Below the pieces are notes generated by a model that made no database searches, was not told the DNA's origin, and saw only the letters and a list, made by a program, of their open reading frames with translations. Made by a program: the position numbers and the translations under genes. A stretch of DNA of 64,000 nucleotides from Solibacillus sp. FSL W7-1464 (GTDB lineage: Bacteria; Bacillota; Bacilli; Bacillales_A; Planococcaceae): NCBI RefSeq assembly GCF_038004425.1, contig NZ_JBBORC010000001.1, positions 3,248,501-3,312,500 on the forward strand. Direction: 5' to 3'. Positions 18,254-26,958 of the stretch are shown in pieces. Numbering within the stretch: the first letter of the stretch is position 1; every line of letters starts with the position of its first letter.

Positions 18254-19042
18254 TTATAATGTTTTCACTAACTGTAAAAATTCAGTAAGTGATGTTACTT
18301 CATATGTCGGGACAATTTCCGGATTGTGCGGTTTACTTTCGCGGTTAATCCAAACATTGCGCATACCGACACGCGATGATCCTAAAATATCGGTCATTAA
18401 ATTATCGCCGACCATGATGGCTTCATCTTTAGAAACCTGCGCTTTTTCCATTACAAATTCAAAGATTGAAGCATCCGGTTTCCCCTTACCAAAATCACCT
18501 GAAATAATGATATGGTCAAAATACGGGACAATTTCCGGCGTAATCTCCAACTTTAAATTTTGTAAGCTTGGTGCACCGTTCGTTAATAACACAAGCTCGT
18601 ATTTCCCTTTTAATTCATCCAATACGGCAAATGTGTCTTCATAGAAAAACGGTGCTTTTTTACGTTCTTCTACAAAACGCTCTCCAAGTTCTGCGCCTAA
18701 TGCTGCATCTTCAATTCCCTCTGCCGCTAAACCTTTTGTCCAAGCTTCAGCCCGATAGGCAGGCACAATTTCTTTCATCTGCTGAAATTGCGGTGTCGGA
18801 TCATCAAATGTTCCCCAGAGACCTTCAAATGGGTTAATTCCGATTAAAACCGTATAGTCATATGTAGGATAACTTTCATATAGACTGCGCGCTGCCGATC
18901 TTACCGCTTCTTCCAATGCTTGAGCGTCGACGTTTTTTTTAGTCGCTGCATAGTCACATGTCTTTTCAAATGCCGTTTTCACTGAATGTTGATCAAATAA
19001 TAAAGTATCATCTAAATCGAAAATAATTGTTTTGATAGCCAT
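18254..19042 (-). CDS. HAD-superfamily hydrolase
   Basis: A 262-residue phosphatase-like protein with motif I IIFDLDDTLL (residues 5-14), a helical cap (about 20-110), motif II LLTNGAP, motif III lysine in FGKGKPDASIF and motif IV MVGDNLMTDILGS. It belongs to the haloacid-dehalogenase/YsaA-like subgroup IA. The substrate is unknown. A phosphoserine phosphatase would complete the serC/serA pathway in this window, but nothing in the sequence singles that out. The start at 19042 is supported by AGGAGCG. Confidence 0.85.
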   Translation of the reverse strand: MAIKTIIFDLDDTLLFDQHSVKTAFEKTCDYAATKKNVDAQALEEAVRSAARSLYESYPTYDYTVLIGINPFEGLWGTFDDPTPQFQQMKEIVPAYRAEAWTKGLAAEGIEDAALGAELGERFVEERKKAPFFYEDTFAVLDELKGKYELVLLTNGAPSLQNLKLEITPEIVPYFDHIIISGDFGKGKPDASIFEFVMEKAQVSKDEAIMVGDNLMTDILGSSRVGMRNVWINRESKPHNPEIVPTYEVTSLTEFLQLVKTL

Positions 19043-19166
19043 TTTTACGCTCCTAAAATTAATATATGTACCCATATATTTTACCATAGTAAGACGTACA
19101 ATTTCCGATAATTTTAGATTTTTCTAACTTTTCAATGATATTTGGAATTAAACGATAAAAGCCCCG

Positions 19167-19412
19167 TCATTCCTTGTTTTTTAATTGTTGCAATAGATTG
19201 TTGACACGTGTTTTTTGATTTTCAGTTTCTTCTTTCAGTAACTCAATCTTATAGTCAAAACCATCATCCTTAATATGAACAATATCTCCTTCTTTTAGCT
19301 CCGAAGGAATTTCGGTATGATGGATAAGGAGCTGCTCCGTTTCGTTCGGGCGTTTTAAAAAAATCGCATATTCTCCATCAAATCGGTCCAGCGTATACTT
19401 ATTGTAGTTCAC
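19167..19412 (-). CDS. DUF3006-family small protein
   Basis: 81 residues with the DUF3006 pattern YTLDRFDGEYAIFLKRP ... LKEGDIVHIKDDGF, a short beta-rich domain followed by a charged helix. Genes of this family typically sit beside ComEC-like metallo-beta-lactamase proteins, as here: the start lies inside the last 14 bases of the upstream MBL lipoprotein gene, so the two are translationally coupled. Function unknown. Confidence 0.8.
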   Translation of the reverse strand: MNYNKYTLDRFDGEYAIFLKRPNETEQLLIHHTEIPSELKEGDIVHIKDDGFDYKIELLKEETENQKTRVNNLLQQLKNKE

Positions 19413-20592
19413 TTACAATCTCCCCTTTCGTATTGACTAGTTGGGCTGCATCACCGCTGTTTAGCCATATTTGCCTTTTCGACCATTCCAGTGTAGCCGT
19501 ACCTGTTTTTGCATTGGGACCACTCGTAATCGAAAGCTTTTTCCCTGGCGCCAAACTAATATTCGGGAAACTAAATACTTGATCGCCTTCAACGGATTTC
19601 AGTTTCCAGCCTTCCAAATTAACTGCTTGATTACTGCTATTCTGGATGACAACAATTTCTTCATGCACATCTTTGCTGATAAGCTCCACTTCACCGCTCT
19701 TTATTGAAGCTGGTAACGGTATTGAACTCGTTGCCCCGACACCTGTCCACTGCTGTGCATCTATGTCATATGTTACCCCATCTGTTGTAATCACAATCGT
19801 TCCGGCTTCTGCAGTACTATATATTTCACTGTTTGCTTTTTGCAATATATCGATTACTTCTGCATGCGGATGACCGTATTTATTGTCCTGTCCATAGCTT
19901 AATATTGTTGCAAGCGGGCTCACTGCTTCTACAAATTCAGGCAAGCTGCTAGTATTCGATCCGTGATGACCTGCTTTTAAAATTGTTGCCTGTACATCGT
20001 TGCCTTTTTGTAAAAGCTCCTGCTCTACCCCATGGTCGGCATCTCCCATTAATAAAAACGAAATGTTCTGGTATTCCGCGCGCAGTACGATTGAAGCGTC
20101 ATTATTATCAGAAGCCGTTTCGTCTGCCGCAAGTACTTCTATAATAAGATTGTCTTCAAGCTGAATTTCATCACCTGCTTCAGGAATCGTAAACTTAATA
20201 TTTTTAGCTTGAATGAGGCTTAGCATTTCTTCATATGTTTGAGACGTATGTACTTTTCCGGAATCGATAAATTCCTTAATAGAAATGGAATTCAGCACTG
20301 AAATCAGGCCACCAATATGATCGGCATCCGGGTGTGTAGCGACTACATAATCCAACCGGTTGACTCCCTGTGCTTTTAAATAGGCGACAACTTCCTTACC
20401 GGCACCCTTTACGCCTCCGTCAATCAGCATCGTTTTCCCGTTTGGCGCTTCGATGAAAATGGAATCCCCCTGTCCTACATCAATAAAGTGGACGGCCATT
20501 TCTTTTAGTGGCTCTTCGTATGTTTCGGTTGTTTCCGTGCATCCCGCTACGATTAGTAACGTGAATAGTAACAATCCTATTATTTTTTTCAT
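19399..20592 (-). CDS. ComEC-like metallo-beta-lactamase lipoprotein with lamin-tail domain
   Basis: 397 residues. It has a type II signal peptide with lipobox IVAGC (Cys about 18), then an MBL-fold domain (about 32-270) with HFIDVGQGDSIFIEAP, the metal motif ATHPDADHIGG, and KAGHHGSNTSS, as in the ComEC/Rec2 C-terminal domain. A final LTD (lamin-tail, about 290-395) beta-sandwich holds IVVIQNSSNQAVNLEGWKLKS. The whole is predicted to be anchored outside the membrane. MBL proteins of this type are likely nucleases or phosphodiesterases, possibly acting on extracellular DNA; that is inference. Confidence 0.85.
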   Translation of the reverse strand: MKKIIGLLLFTLLIVAGCTETTETYEEPLKEMAVHFIDVGQGDSIFIEAPNGKTMLIDGGVKGAGKEVVAYLKAQGVNRLDYVVATHPDADHIGGLISVLNSISIKEFIDSGKVHTSQTYEEMLSLIQAKNIKFTIPEAGDEIQLEDNLIIEVLAADETASDNNDASIVLRAEYQNISFLLMGDADHGVEQELLQKGNDVQATILKAGHHGSNTSSLPEFVEAVSPLATILSYGQDNKYGHPHAEVIDILQKANSEIYSTAEAGTIVITTDGVTYDIDAQQWTGVGATSSIPLPASIKSGEVELISKDVHEEIVVIQNSSNQAVNLEGWKLKSVEGDQVFSFPNISLAPGKKLSITSGPNAKTGTATLEWSKRQIWLNSGDAAQLVNTKGEIVSELQ

Positions 20593-20691
20593 TGCAACAA
20601 ATCCTTTTCTTTTACTCTCTTACTAGTTTACACAAGTTGATCTCATTATAAAAATCTCCCCTTCGCAGAAAAAAGCAGCGACTTAACCAAA

Positions 20692-20925
20692 AGAGCCATT
20701 TTCCTCTATGAGAAAAATGGCTCTTTTTCGCTGTGCGTAAAAATTGATTTCCATTCCGGGACGCTTTCCGCGGGCGTGAGGCCAACAGGATGTTGGTCAC
20801 AAAAGCGTTGCCACAGGACGTGGCGTTCTTAGCTTTTGTTCCTAGTCTCAGGCGTCACGCTATTCCCGCAGGAGTCGCCCTTCATTCCAATCAATTTTAT
20901 AAAATATCCGTTTTTTTAATAAGCT
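20692..20925. repeat. Composite intergenic repeat, copy 2 of 3
   Basis: It opens with a hairpin (AAAAGAGCCATTTTC / GAAAAATGGCTCTTTTT, 20,699-20,738). The GC-rich block from AAAATTGATTTCCATTCC to CATTCCAATCAATTTT follows. It contains the same internal module as copy 1 (GATGTTGGTCACAAAAGCG ... GACGTGGCG). It lies between hemZ (end) and the MBL lipoprotein (start). Confidence 0.85.
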
Positions 20926-20953
20926 TTTTCAATCAAATATTAAAGATCATCAA

Positions 20954-22456
20954 TTAAGAATAAAGCTCATCTAAAATGGCGATTTTCTTGGCGATTGATT
21001 CTTCAAATGTCAGGATATATGCTGCTGGATCTTTCGGGTTGTGGAACTGTGTAATTTTGCCGGTCGTTGGATGTACGAACTTCGAGGAAGCGCCGCAGCC
21101 AATCCCTAAAATTGTCTGTACTTCTTCCATAATGACAATATTGTAGATCGATTCTTCTTCCGGTTTACAATACCCGACGTTTTCCAAGTTTCCTAAAATA
21201 TTTTTCTGGCGGTATAAGTAATATGGAACATAGCCGTTTTCAGCTGTCCATTCTGTTGCCATCTGCATCATTTTCCCTACCGTATCACGGTCGGCTACTT
21301 TATACTTATCTTTGTTTCGTGTCATTTCCGATGCGCGCTTGAAGCTGAGTGTATGCACCGTTAAACTTTCAGGCTGCATTTTTGCTGATTCCGCCAATGA
21401 ATGCTCGAATTCTTCAATACCTTCGTTCGGCAAGCCGATAATCAAATCCATATTGATATTATTCATACCGGAATTGCGTGATAGCCAAAACTTCTCCACT
21501 GTTTCTTCAACCGTATGGTGGCGCCCAATTGCTTTTAATGTTTCTTGCGTATAGCTTTGCGGGTTAACGGAAATGCGGTCAATACCCCATTTTTTCAATA
21601 CTTCTATTTTCTCAGGAGTAATTGTATCCGGGCGCCCTGCTTCAACCGTAATTTCACGAATGGTCTCTGGGTTCGGGAAAGCATCGAACATTGTTTTATA
21701 TAATGCATCCATCTCATGTGCCTCGATTGAAGTCGGTGTTCCTCCGCCCCAGTAAATCGAAGTAATGCGCATATTTTTTTCTGTCAGCCACTTGCCCATT
21801 TCACGCAGCTCAATATGCAGGCCATCGATAAATTTCTCTACACGTCCTGCCTTACGATTTGATTGGATGGCATAGGCCGGGAATGTACAATACGCACACA
21901 TTGTCGGACAAAACGGAACCCCAATATAAATTGAAATTTCCTTTCCAAGCTCGTCCAGATCGGGAATCACCGTAAGTTGTCGCTCAACAATCGCTTTCAT
22001 TAATGCGATTTTCTGATCCGAAATCCGGTAATCTTCTTTTAGTACCGCGGCAATTTGTTCATCGTTCATACCGGCTTTACGATATTTATGATAAAGCTTT
22101 GTCGGACGGACTCCTGTTAAAATCCCCCACTGCTGAGTCATACCGGAATATTGTTCAAGTACATCAAGCATGACATGTGACAATGCACGCTTCATTCGGA
22201 TATTTTGCTCTTTTTCCGTTCCTTCTGTTGAATATTTAATCGAATAGTCGCTCGTATATTCCTGGCCATCCACTTTCAGCTTGGCAAATGTGGAAATCGT
22301 AAAATTTTCATCGATAGACTTATTGAATTCAATCGACATATCCGACCCGTCCTGCCCGATTTGAATAACGGAATCCTCGTAAAATAAATTGGCTATATGA
22401 TTAAGAACACGTGTCCAGTCTTCCTTGAATTGCTCATTAATATGAATCGTTTTCAT
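20954..22456 (-). CDS. hemZ: Coproporphyrinogen III dehydrogenase-like radical SAM protein HemZ
   Basis: 500 residues. The radical-SAM cluster motif CPTMCAYCTFPAY (about residues 178-190) lies inside a TIM-barrel with YWGGGTPTS, EAGRPDT and the conserved RISVNPQSY segment. The C-terminal domain resembles HemN/HemW. HemZ of Bacillus is associated with oxygen-independent haem synthesis. A ~170-residue N-terminal extension before the SAM motif matches HemZ rather than HemN. The gene starts at ATG 22,456 and runs alone; a terminator-like repeat lies downstream. Confidence 0.92.
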   Translation of the reverse strand: MKTIHINEQFKEDWTRVLNHIANLFYEDSVIQIGQDGSDMSIEFNKSIDENFTISTFAKLKVDGQEYTSDYSIKYSTEGTEKEQNIRMKRALSHVMLDVLEQYSGMTQQWGILTGVRPTKLYHKYRKAGMNDEQIAAVLKEDYRISDQKIALMKAIVERQLTVIPDLDELGKEISIYIGVPFCPTMCAYCTFPAYAIQSNRKAGRVEKFIDGLHIELREMGKWLTEKNMRITSIYWGGGTPTSIEAHEMDALYKTMFDAFPNPETIREITVEAGRPDTITPEKIEVLKKWGIDRISVNPQSYTQETLKAIGRHHTVEETVEKFWLSRNSGMNNINMDLIIGLPNEGIEEFEHSLAESAKMQPESLTVHTLSFKRASEMTRNKDKYKVADRDTVGKMMQMATEWTAENGYVPYYLYRQKNILGNLENVGYCKPEEESIYNIVIMEEVQTILGIGCGASSKFVHPTTGKITQFHNPKDPAAYILTFEESIAKKIAILDELYS

Positions 22457-22587
22457 GTTATTCTCTACCTTCTTATTATAATAAATAAAAAATCTATCTC
22501 ATTGTAACAAATATTAAGGTAGAAGAAAAAAAACATGTTTATTGTTAGTAAATTTAATTGGAATAATTGCCCCTCAATATCATCAAA

Positions 22588-22625
22588 ATTAAAAGGAGCC
22601 ACACAATAGTGTGACCCCCCTGGAT
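22588..22625 (-). terminator. Terminator after yheA
   Basis: On the minus strand, GGGTCACACTATTGTGTGGCTCC followed by TTTTAATTTTG. Confidence 0.65.
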
Positions 22626-22626
22626 C

Positions 22627-22971
22627 TTATAGTCCGTCGTATAAAGCTTGAATTGGTTGTGTAATAATGCGGTTTACTTCTTGAATGACCTCACTTAATG
22701 CCATTTCCGCTTCCAGCATACCAATAATTTTAGCATTTTGCTGTGCCAGCTGTGCTGTTTTTTGTAAGAATACGTATTCTTCTTCTGTAATTTCTTCACC
22801 GGCATTTTGTTTTGCCTGCATTTTTAATTGAACATCGCGGAAGTTTGTGAATAATACTTTCGCTTCCTCATCTGCACGTACAGTTTCCACTGCATTCTTT
22901 AAATTTTGAAACTCATCAGTCTTGCGGAATGTTGCTTCAAGTTTATTAATATCTTCGTAAATATTAATCAT
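22627..22971 (-). CDS. yheA: YheA/YlbF-family protein
   Basis: A 114-residue, almost entirely helical protein of the YlbF/YmcA (UPF0342) group. Residues 1-60 (INKLEATFRKTDEFQNLKNAV) and the C-terminal helix (AEMALSEVIQEVNRIITQPIQALYDGL) fit YheA. Related YlbF-YmcA proteins act in RNA processing with RNase Y, but YheA's own role is not known. It lies 22 bp downstream of yheB in the Bacillus-like order yheE / yheB-yheA. Confidence 0.88.
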   Translation of the reverse strand: MINIYEDINKLEATFRKTDEFQNLKNAVETVRADEEAKVLFTNFRDVQLKMQAKQNAGEEITEEEYVFLQKTAQLAQQNAKIIGMLEAEMALSEVIQEVNRIITQPIQALYDGL

Positions 22972-22993
22972 GTAATATTCCTACTTTCTCTTT

Positions 22994-24139
22994 TTAGTTC
23001 GTCAAAAAGACGATTAACGCTTGAATGATCCCGACAAGACCACCAATTATGCCGCCCAGCCACGTGATTAACTTCAGCTCTTTACTAATAATGCCTAGTA
23101 CAAGTTCTTCTAATTTGGCGATAGGGAAAGAATCAACCTGCTCTCGAACGACTTCCGCTAAATTCAATCGCTTCAGTACGTCTTCGATTTTTCCTTCTGC
23201 TGCAATGAATGTTTTATCCATCATTTTAGGTAGCAGATCATTTGCAGCCCAGTCTATTCCTTGTGGCCAATAGTCATTAATCGTTTTATCCAGGCGTGCC
23301 TCCAAAGCAAGTGCATTTTTTGCATAGCTCTGGATACTCGTTTCAATCGTATCAAAATTTACGTCATTCATAAAGTCCATGGCCGGGCGATTTTTAATTT
23401 TCTCCCATTCTGTAGTAAATATTCGTTGTAAAAGTGCAGCTGTTCCGGGAGCTTTTAAAAACTTTATAAGCTCCCGCTGTACTTTATCAACAAGGGATGT
23501 CGAGTCTCCCAAAAACATTTGAATCATTCCGCCAAATGAACCTTTTGTCGACAAGAAGTCATCCAGCATATTTTTGATTGTCATCGTACCTTCCGGCGAC
23601 AGAAAATAATCTTCACCCTTTTGCAGTATCTGAACGACAGCCTCATCGATTTTCTGGTCCAGTACAGGCTCCAAATCATTCGGTAACAGTTCACGAATCG
23701 ATTTAGTTGATAACGTATTTTTTACTTTATGGAACTGTACGTGAATAAGTTCATCCACTTTCCCTTCCACTGTTTGCGGTAATTGTGTAAAACCCGCCAA
23801 ACGAACCCAATCATTAATTGTTTTTTCGTTAGTAAATATTTCTTGTGTCACTTTATTTTGTGCAAAGGTTAATACATTTTCGCGTATTTCCTTTGATAAA
23901 AACTTCTTCTTAATTGTTTCGGGTGTCAGTAAATATTCCGAAACGGTTTTCCCTAACTGAATCGCCAAATCTCCACGGCGTTTCGGGATCAGACCCGGCG
24001 TTAACGGCAGCTTCCATTTTTTAAAATAGATTGGCCTATACGGTCTAAACAGCATTTTGATTGCCATATAGTTCGTCGCTGCACCAACGACAGCCCCTAC
24101 AACACCAAGCAGGAATAATAGCGAAATAAATTCTCCCAT
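22994..24139 (-). CDS. yheB: DUF445 membrane protein YheB
   Basis: A 381-residue protein with an N-terminal membrane segment (LLFLLGVVGAVVGAATNYMAIKMLFRPYRP), a long helical DUF445 body and a C-terminal membrane segment (WLGGIIGGLVGIIQALIVFLTN). Both ends are thus membrane-embedded. YheB is a sporulation-associated protein of unknown biochemical function. The start at 24,139 gives the family length and the usual N terminus. The longer frame to 24,259 would overlap the divergent yheE start and lacks a ribosome binding site. Confidence 0.88.
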   Translation of the reverse strand: MGEFISLLFLLGVVGAVVGAATNYMAIKMLFRPYRPIYFKKWKLPLTPGLIPKRRGDLAIQLGKTVSEYLLTPETIKKKFLSKEIRENVLTFAQNKVTQEIFTNEKTINDWVRLAGFTQLPQTVEGKVDELIHVQFHKVKNTLSTKSIRELLPNDLEPVLDQKIDEAVVQILQKGEDYFLSPEGTMTIKNMLDDFLSTKGSFGGMIQMFLGDSTSLVDKVQRELIKFLKAPGTAALLQRIFTTEWEKIKNRPAMDFMNDVNFDTIETSIQSYAKNALALEARLDKTINDYWPQGIDWAANDLLPKMMDKTFIAAEGKIEDVLKRLNLAEVVREQVDSFPIAKLEELVLGIISKELKLITWLGGIIGGLVGIIQALIVFLTN

Positions 24140-24247
24140 TTTGCTCACTCTTTCTTCATCATGTGTATGTTCTATTATTAATTTCAAAAAAGAAAAATTG
24201 CAACAATGTACTACTTTCTTGTACGATAAAAATGGGAGGGAAGTTTC

Positions 24248-24457
24248 ATGATTCAACATTTTAGCTATAAACCATTATTTAAAAACAGCCAAATTCCGGG
24301 GTGGTCCATCCGCTTTTTCTATGAGCAGAAGCGTTATACAGCGGAATATTATAAAGATGGAAGCATCAAATTCTTTGGGGAAAGTCCTGCTGAAAAACAG
24401 AAAGAGCAGCTTGAGAAAATGATTCACGAGTTGATGCTCTTTCATGTTTACGAATAA
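24248..24457 (+). CDS. yheE: YheE-family small protein
   Basis: 69 residues with the YheE pattern: FSYKPLFKNSQIPGWSIRFFY, then YTAEYYKDGSIKFFG and a helical end with HELMLFHVYE. Function unknown. GGGAGGGAAG lies 6 bases before the ATG. Divergent from yheB, as in Bacillus. Followed by a terminator. Confidence 0.82.
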   Translation: MIQHFSYKPLFKNSQIPGWSIRFFYEQKRYTAEYYKDGSIKFFGESPAEKQKEQLEKMIHELMLFHVYE

Positions 24458-24461
24458 AAAA

Positions 24462-24504
24462 AGAAATGGGAGCAGTCGAATTTCCGATGCTCCCATTTTT
24501 ATGC
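24462..24504 (+). terminator. Terminator after yheE
   Basis: Stem AAATGGGAGCA / TGCTCCCATTT followed by TTATG; loop GTCGAATTTCCGA. Confidence 0.75.
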
Positions 24505-24823
24505 GCGTTACGAGTTAATCATAATTTAATAGCTGGCTGCAGGAAATTATAGTTGCTGGCGTTTGCTAATTATTCTGCCTACTAAATTATCATTATCTAC
24601 CATTTCACAGTAGCATAATTATATCAAAATTTCAATTTTCTATTAATTCATATAAACGTGCTAAAAATTTATTTCCGGATTATTTAACCCGAATTGTAGA
24701 TTGGATAATTCAAATTTCATTCCACCATCTTTTTCCTCAAATTTCAAATTCATAAATTGTTTTTTTTACGTAAATATTTTATGATTGTAGTATTAAAATT
24801 TTTTTAGGAGGTGTACTCTTTAT
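24505..24823. other. Long 5' region before the CNNM/CBS gene
   Basis: About 320 AT-rich bases. No known metal riboswitch (M-box or yybP-ykoY type) was recognised by eye, and no ORF. A promoter is expected here; no good -35/-10 pair stood out. A strong ribosome binding site (TAGGAGGTG, 24,806-24,813) at its end serves the short ORF listed next. Confidence 0.35.
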
Positions 24824-24895
24824 TTGCCACGCTCATTTGCGCCGCAAATAGGGAATATAGTTGGACGTAGACATAGGAATCGAACTAACCATTAG
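24824..24895 (+). CDS. Possible 23-residue leader ORF overlapping the CNNM/CBS gene start
   Basis: TTG at 24,824 stands 10 bases after the strongest ribosome binding site of the region, AGGAGGTG. It opens a frame of 23 codons (MPRSFAPQIG ... RRHRNRTNH) that ends 35 bases inside the next gene in another frame. The next gene's own start has only a weak AGGGA. Coupled translation through this short frame is plausible, but the peptide may not be meaningful. Confidence 0.35.
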   Translation: MPRSFAPQIGNIVGRRHRNRTNH

Positions 24896-26207
24896 GTTGA
24901 TAGCATTTGCTATCTTAATTGCCGCTACGGCATTTTTTGTTGCAACTGAGTTTGCAATAGTTAAAGTAAGAACGACAAAAATCGATCAGCTCGTTGCAGA
25001 AGGAAATAAATCTGCGATAAGGGCAAAAAAGGTAATTTCAAACCTCGATGAGTATTTATCTGCTTGTCAGCTCGGAATTACGATTACGGCATTAGGACTC
25101 GGATGGCTCGGAGAACCGACTTTCGAAATCATTCTTCATCCAGTATTTGAGTTCTTTAACTTAAGTGGTAATGTCACAACTGTTCTTTCATTTATTGTTG
25201 CCTTCTCACTCGTAACATTTATACACGTTGTCGTAGGGGAATTAGCACCAAAAACTCTCGCTATTCAAAAAGCAGAAGCCGTAACATTAAAGCTGTCAGG
25301 ATTTTTAATTCTGTTCCACAATATCATGTATCCTTTCATCCGTGCTTTAAACGGATCGGCACGTGGACTAACTGGACTTTTCGGCTTAAAAATGATTTCT
25401 GAATCTGAAGAAGCGCACTCTGAAGAAGAGCTTCGCATGATTTTATCAGACAGCTTTAAAGGTGGGGAAATTAACCACTCGGAATACGAATATGTAAATA
25501 GTATTTTTGAGTTTTCTGATCGAATAGCGAAGGAGATAATGGTACCTCGAACTGAAATTATCAGTATTGAAAGAGGTCAAACGATTCGCGAAGTATTTGA
25601 AGTAATGGGCATTGAGCAATATACACGTTACCCTGTTACAGATGGCGATAAAGACCATGTCATCGGCCTTGTTAATATGAAACATTTATTAACAGCCTAT
25701 ATTAAAGATTCAGCAAATGGCGATAAGCTTGTTGATGATTATATGCAACCGGTGATTCGGGTAATCGAAACAATTCCTATTAGTGATTTATTGTTAAAAA
25801 TCCAAAATGAACGTATCCACATGGCCATTTTAATGGATGAATACGGTGGTACTTCCGGTTTAGTAACAATTGAAGATATCATCGAGGAAATTATCGGTGA
25901 TATTCAAGATGAATTCGATGAAGATGAAATTCCGGAAATACAGGAAATCGCAGAAGATCACTACATCTTTGACTCTAAAATGTTATTGCAGGAAATGAAC
26001 GATATTTTAGGTACAACAATTGAAGATGAAGATATCGACACAATCGGCGGCTGGTTCATGACACAACGCTTCGATGTTCAAGAGGGCGATATCATTGAAT
26101 CAGAAGGCTATAGGTTCAAAGTAACCGAACTGGACGGCCACCACATTTTGTATATTGAAGTAACAAAACTTCCACCGTCTGAAACGACAGATGGGGAAAT
26201 TCTATAA
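24861..26207 (+). CDS. CNNM/CBS-domain membrane protein (HlyC/CorC family)
   Basis: 448 residues. The N-terminal CNNM (DUF21) domain, with four hydrophobic segments (about 8-180), includes AFFVATEFAIVKVR and LGWLGEPTFE. Paired CBS domains span about 215-340 (VPRTEIISIE, YPVTDGD, DEYGGTSGLVTIEDIIEEIIGDI). A C-terminal CorC_HlyC domain (about 355-440) contains TIGGWF. Proteins of this family affect Mg2+ or other divalent-cation export; the haemolysin label is historical. TTG start with weak Shine-Dalgarno, possibly coupled to the short ORF above. Terminator downstream. Confidence 0.9.
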   Translation: MDVDIGIELTIRLIAFAILIAATAFFVATEFAIVKVRTTKIDQLVAEGNKSAIRAKKVISNLDEYLSACQLGITITALGLGWLGEPTFEIILHPVFEFFNLSGNVTTVLSFIVAFSLVTFIHVVVGELAPKTLAIQKAEAVTLKLSGFLILFHNIMYPFIRALNGSARGLTGLFGLKMISESEEAHSEEELRMILSDSFKGGEINHSEYEYVNSIFEFSDRIAKEIMVPRTEIISIERGQTIREVFEVMGIEQYTRYPVTDGDKDHVIGLVNMKHLLTAYIKDSANGDKLVDDYMQPVIRVIETIPISDLLLKIQNERIHMAILMDEYGGTSGLVTIEDIIEEIIGDIQDEFDEDEIPEIQEIAEDHYIFDSKMLLQEMNDILGTTIEDEDIDTIGGWFMTQRFDVQEGDIIESEGYRFKVTELDGHHILYIEVTKLPPSETTDGEIL

Positions 26208-26212
26208 CCGAT

Positions 26213-26262
26213 ACAAAAAACCTCACTCTTTTTCCTTCTGGAGAAAAAGTGAGGTTTTTAAT
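26213..26262. terminator. Terminator between convergent genes
   Basis: Stem AAAAACCTCACTTTTTCTC-type arms (AACCTCACTCTTTTTC / GAAAAAGTGAGGTT) followed by TTTAATTT. Confidence 0.8.
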
Positions 26263-26300
26263 TTCTCGGATGATTCGCCCTGCTTGTATTTAGCTTGTAT

Positions 26301-26948
26301 TTAGCTTTCATTCGTTTCCGTCAAATTATGTTTTACTGCGTATAAAGCCGCCTGTGTACGGTCCTGTACATGGAGCTTAGCAAAAATATTCGATATATGG
26401 GTTTTAACCGTTTTTTCCGTTACATATAACGAAGAAGCGATTTCCCTGTTGCTTTTCCCCTTAGTCAGTTCCGCCAATACGTCCTGTTCCCTCGGTGTCA
26501 GCGGATTTAAAATATGGGGCTTGTTCTCGTCTTCGCGCAAGCCTTCTTCCAATTGCGTAGTCGCATCCGGATGAATCGTATTTTCGCCGCGCATTATCTG
26601 ACGGATCGATTCGACCAAATCATCCGGTTCGATATCTTTTAGCTGGTAGCCGGATGCCCCTGCATCTATTGCCGGCAGCACATGGTCTTTATCCGAAAAG
26701 CTTGTCAGCATCAGTATTTTAATATGCGGCCAATGATTTTTTATTTTCTTTGTTGCCTGGATGCCGTCCATCTCGGGCATGACCAGGTCCATTAAAACAA
26801 TATCGGGAGAAAGTTGTTCAACAAGCTCTACTGCTTCCAGTCCGTTTTTCGCTTCTCCTACAACTTCGATATCCTTTTGGGTTTTTAAAAAGAATAATAG
26901 TCCCCGTCTTACTACATGATGGTCGTCTGCTATTAGTACCCGTATCAT
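26301..26948 (-). CDS. yhcZ: NarL-family response regulator, YhcZ-like
   Basis: A 215-residue response regulator with receiver domain (residues 1-120; acidic pocket DDHH, phosphoacceptor Asp in VLMDLVMPEMDG, conserved Thr/Ser in MLTSFSD and Lys in QLKDIE) and a LuxR-type helix-turn-helix (about 150-210, LTPREQDVLAELTKGKSNREIA). The start at 26,948 is supported by GGGGGGAT overlapping the stop of the kinase gene. It pairs with the kinase upstream; with yhcX next to it the set matches yhcX-yhcY-yhcZ of Bacillus. Target genes unknown. Confidence 0.87.
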   Translation of the reverse strand: MIRVLIADDHHVVRRGLLFFLKTQKDIEVVGEAKNGLEAVELVEQLSPDIVLMDLVMPEMDGIQATKKIKNHWPHIKILMLTSFSDKDHVLPAIDAGASGYQLKDIEPDDLVESIRQIMRGENTIHPDATTQLEEGLREDENKPHILNPLTPREQDVLAELTKGKSNREIASSLYVTEKTVKTHISNIFAKLHVQDRTQAALYAVKHNLTETNES

Positions 26949-26958
26949 CAAATCCCCC

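Noticed and set aside
22994..24259. A 421-residue version of YheB
   Set aside because: The extra 40 N-terminal residues overlap the divergent yheE start, have no ribosome binding site and are not family-like; the start at 24,139 gives the expected length.
24505..24823. Possible metal riboswitch before the CNNM/CBS gene
   Set aside because: No M-box or yybP-ykoY hallmark was found by eye.
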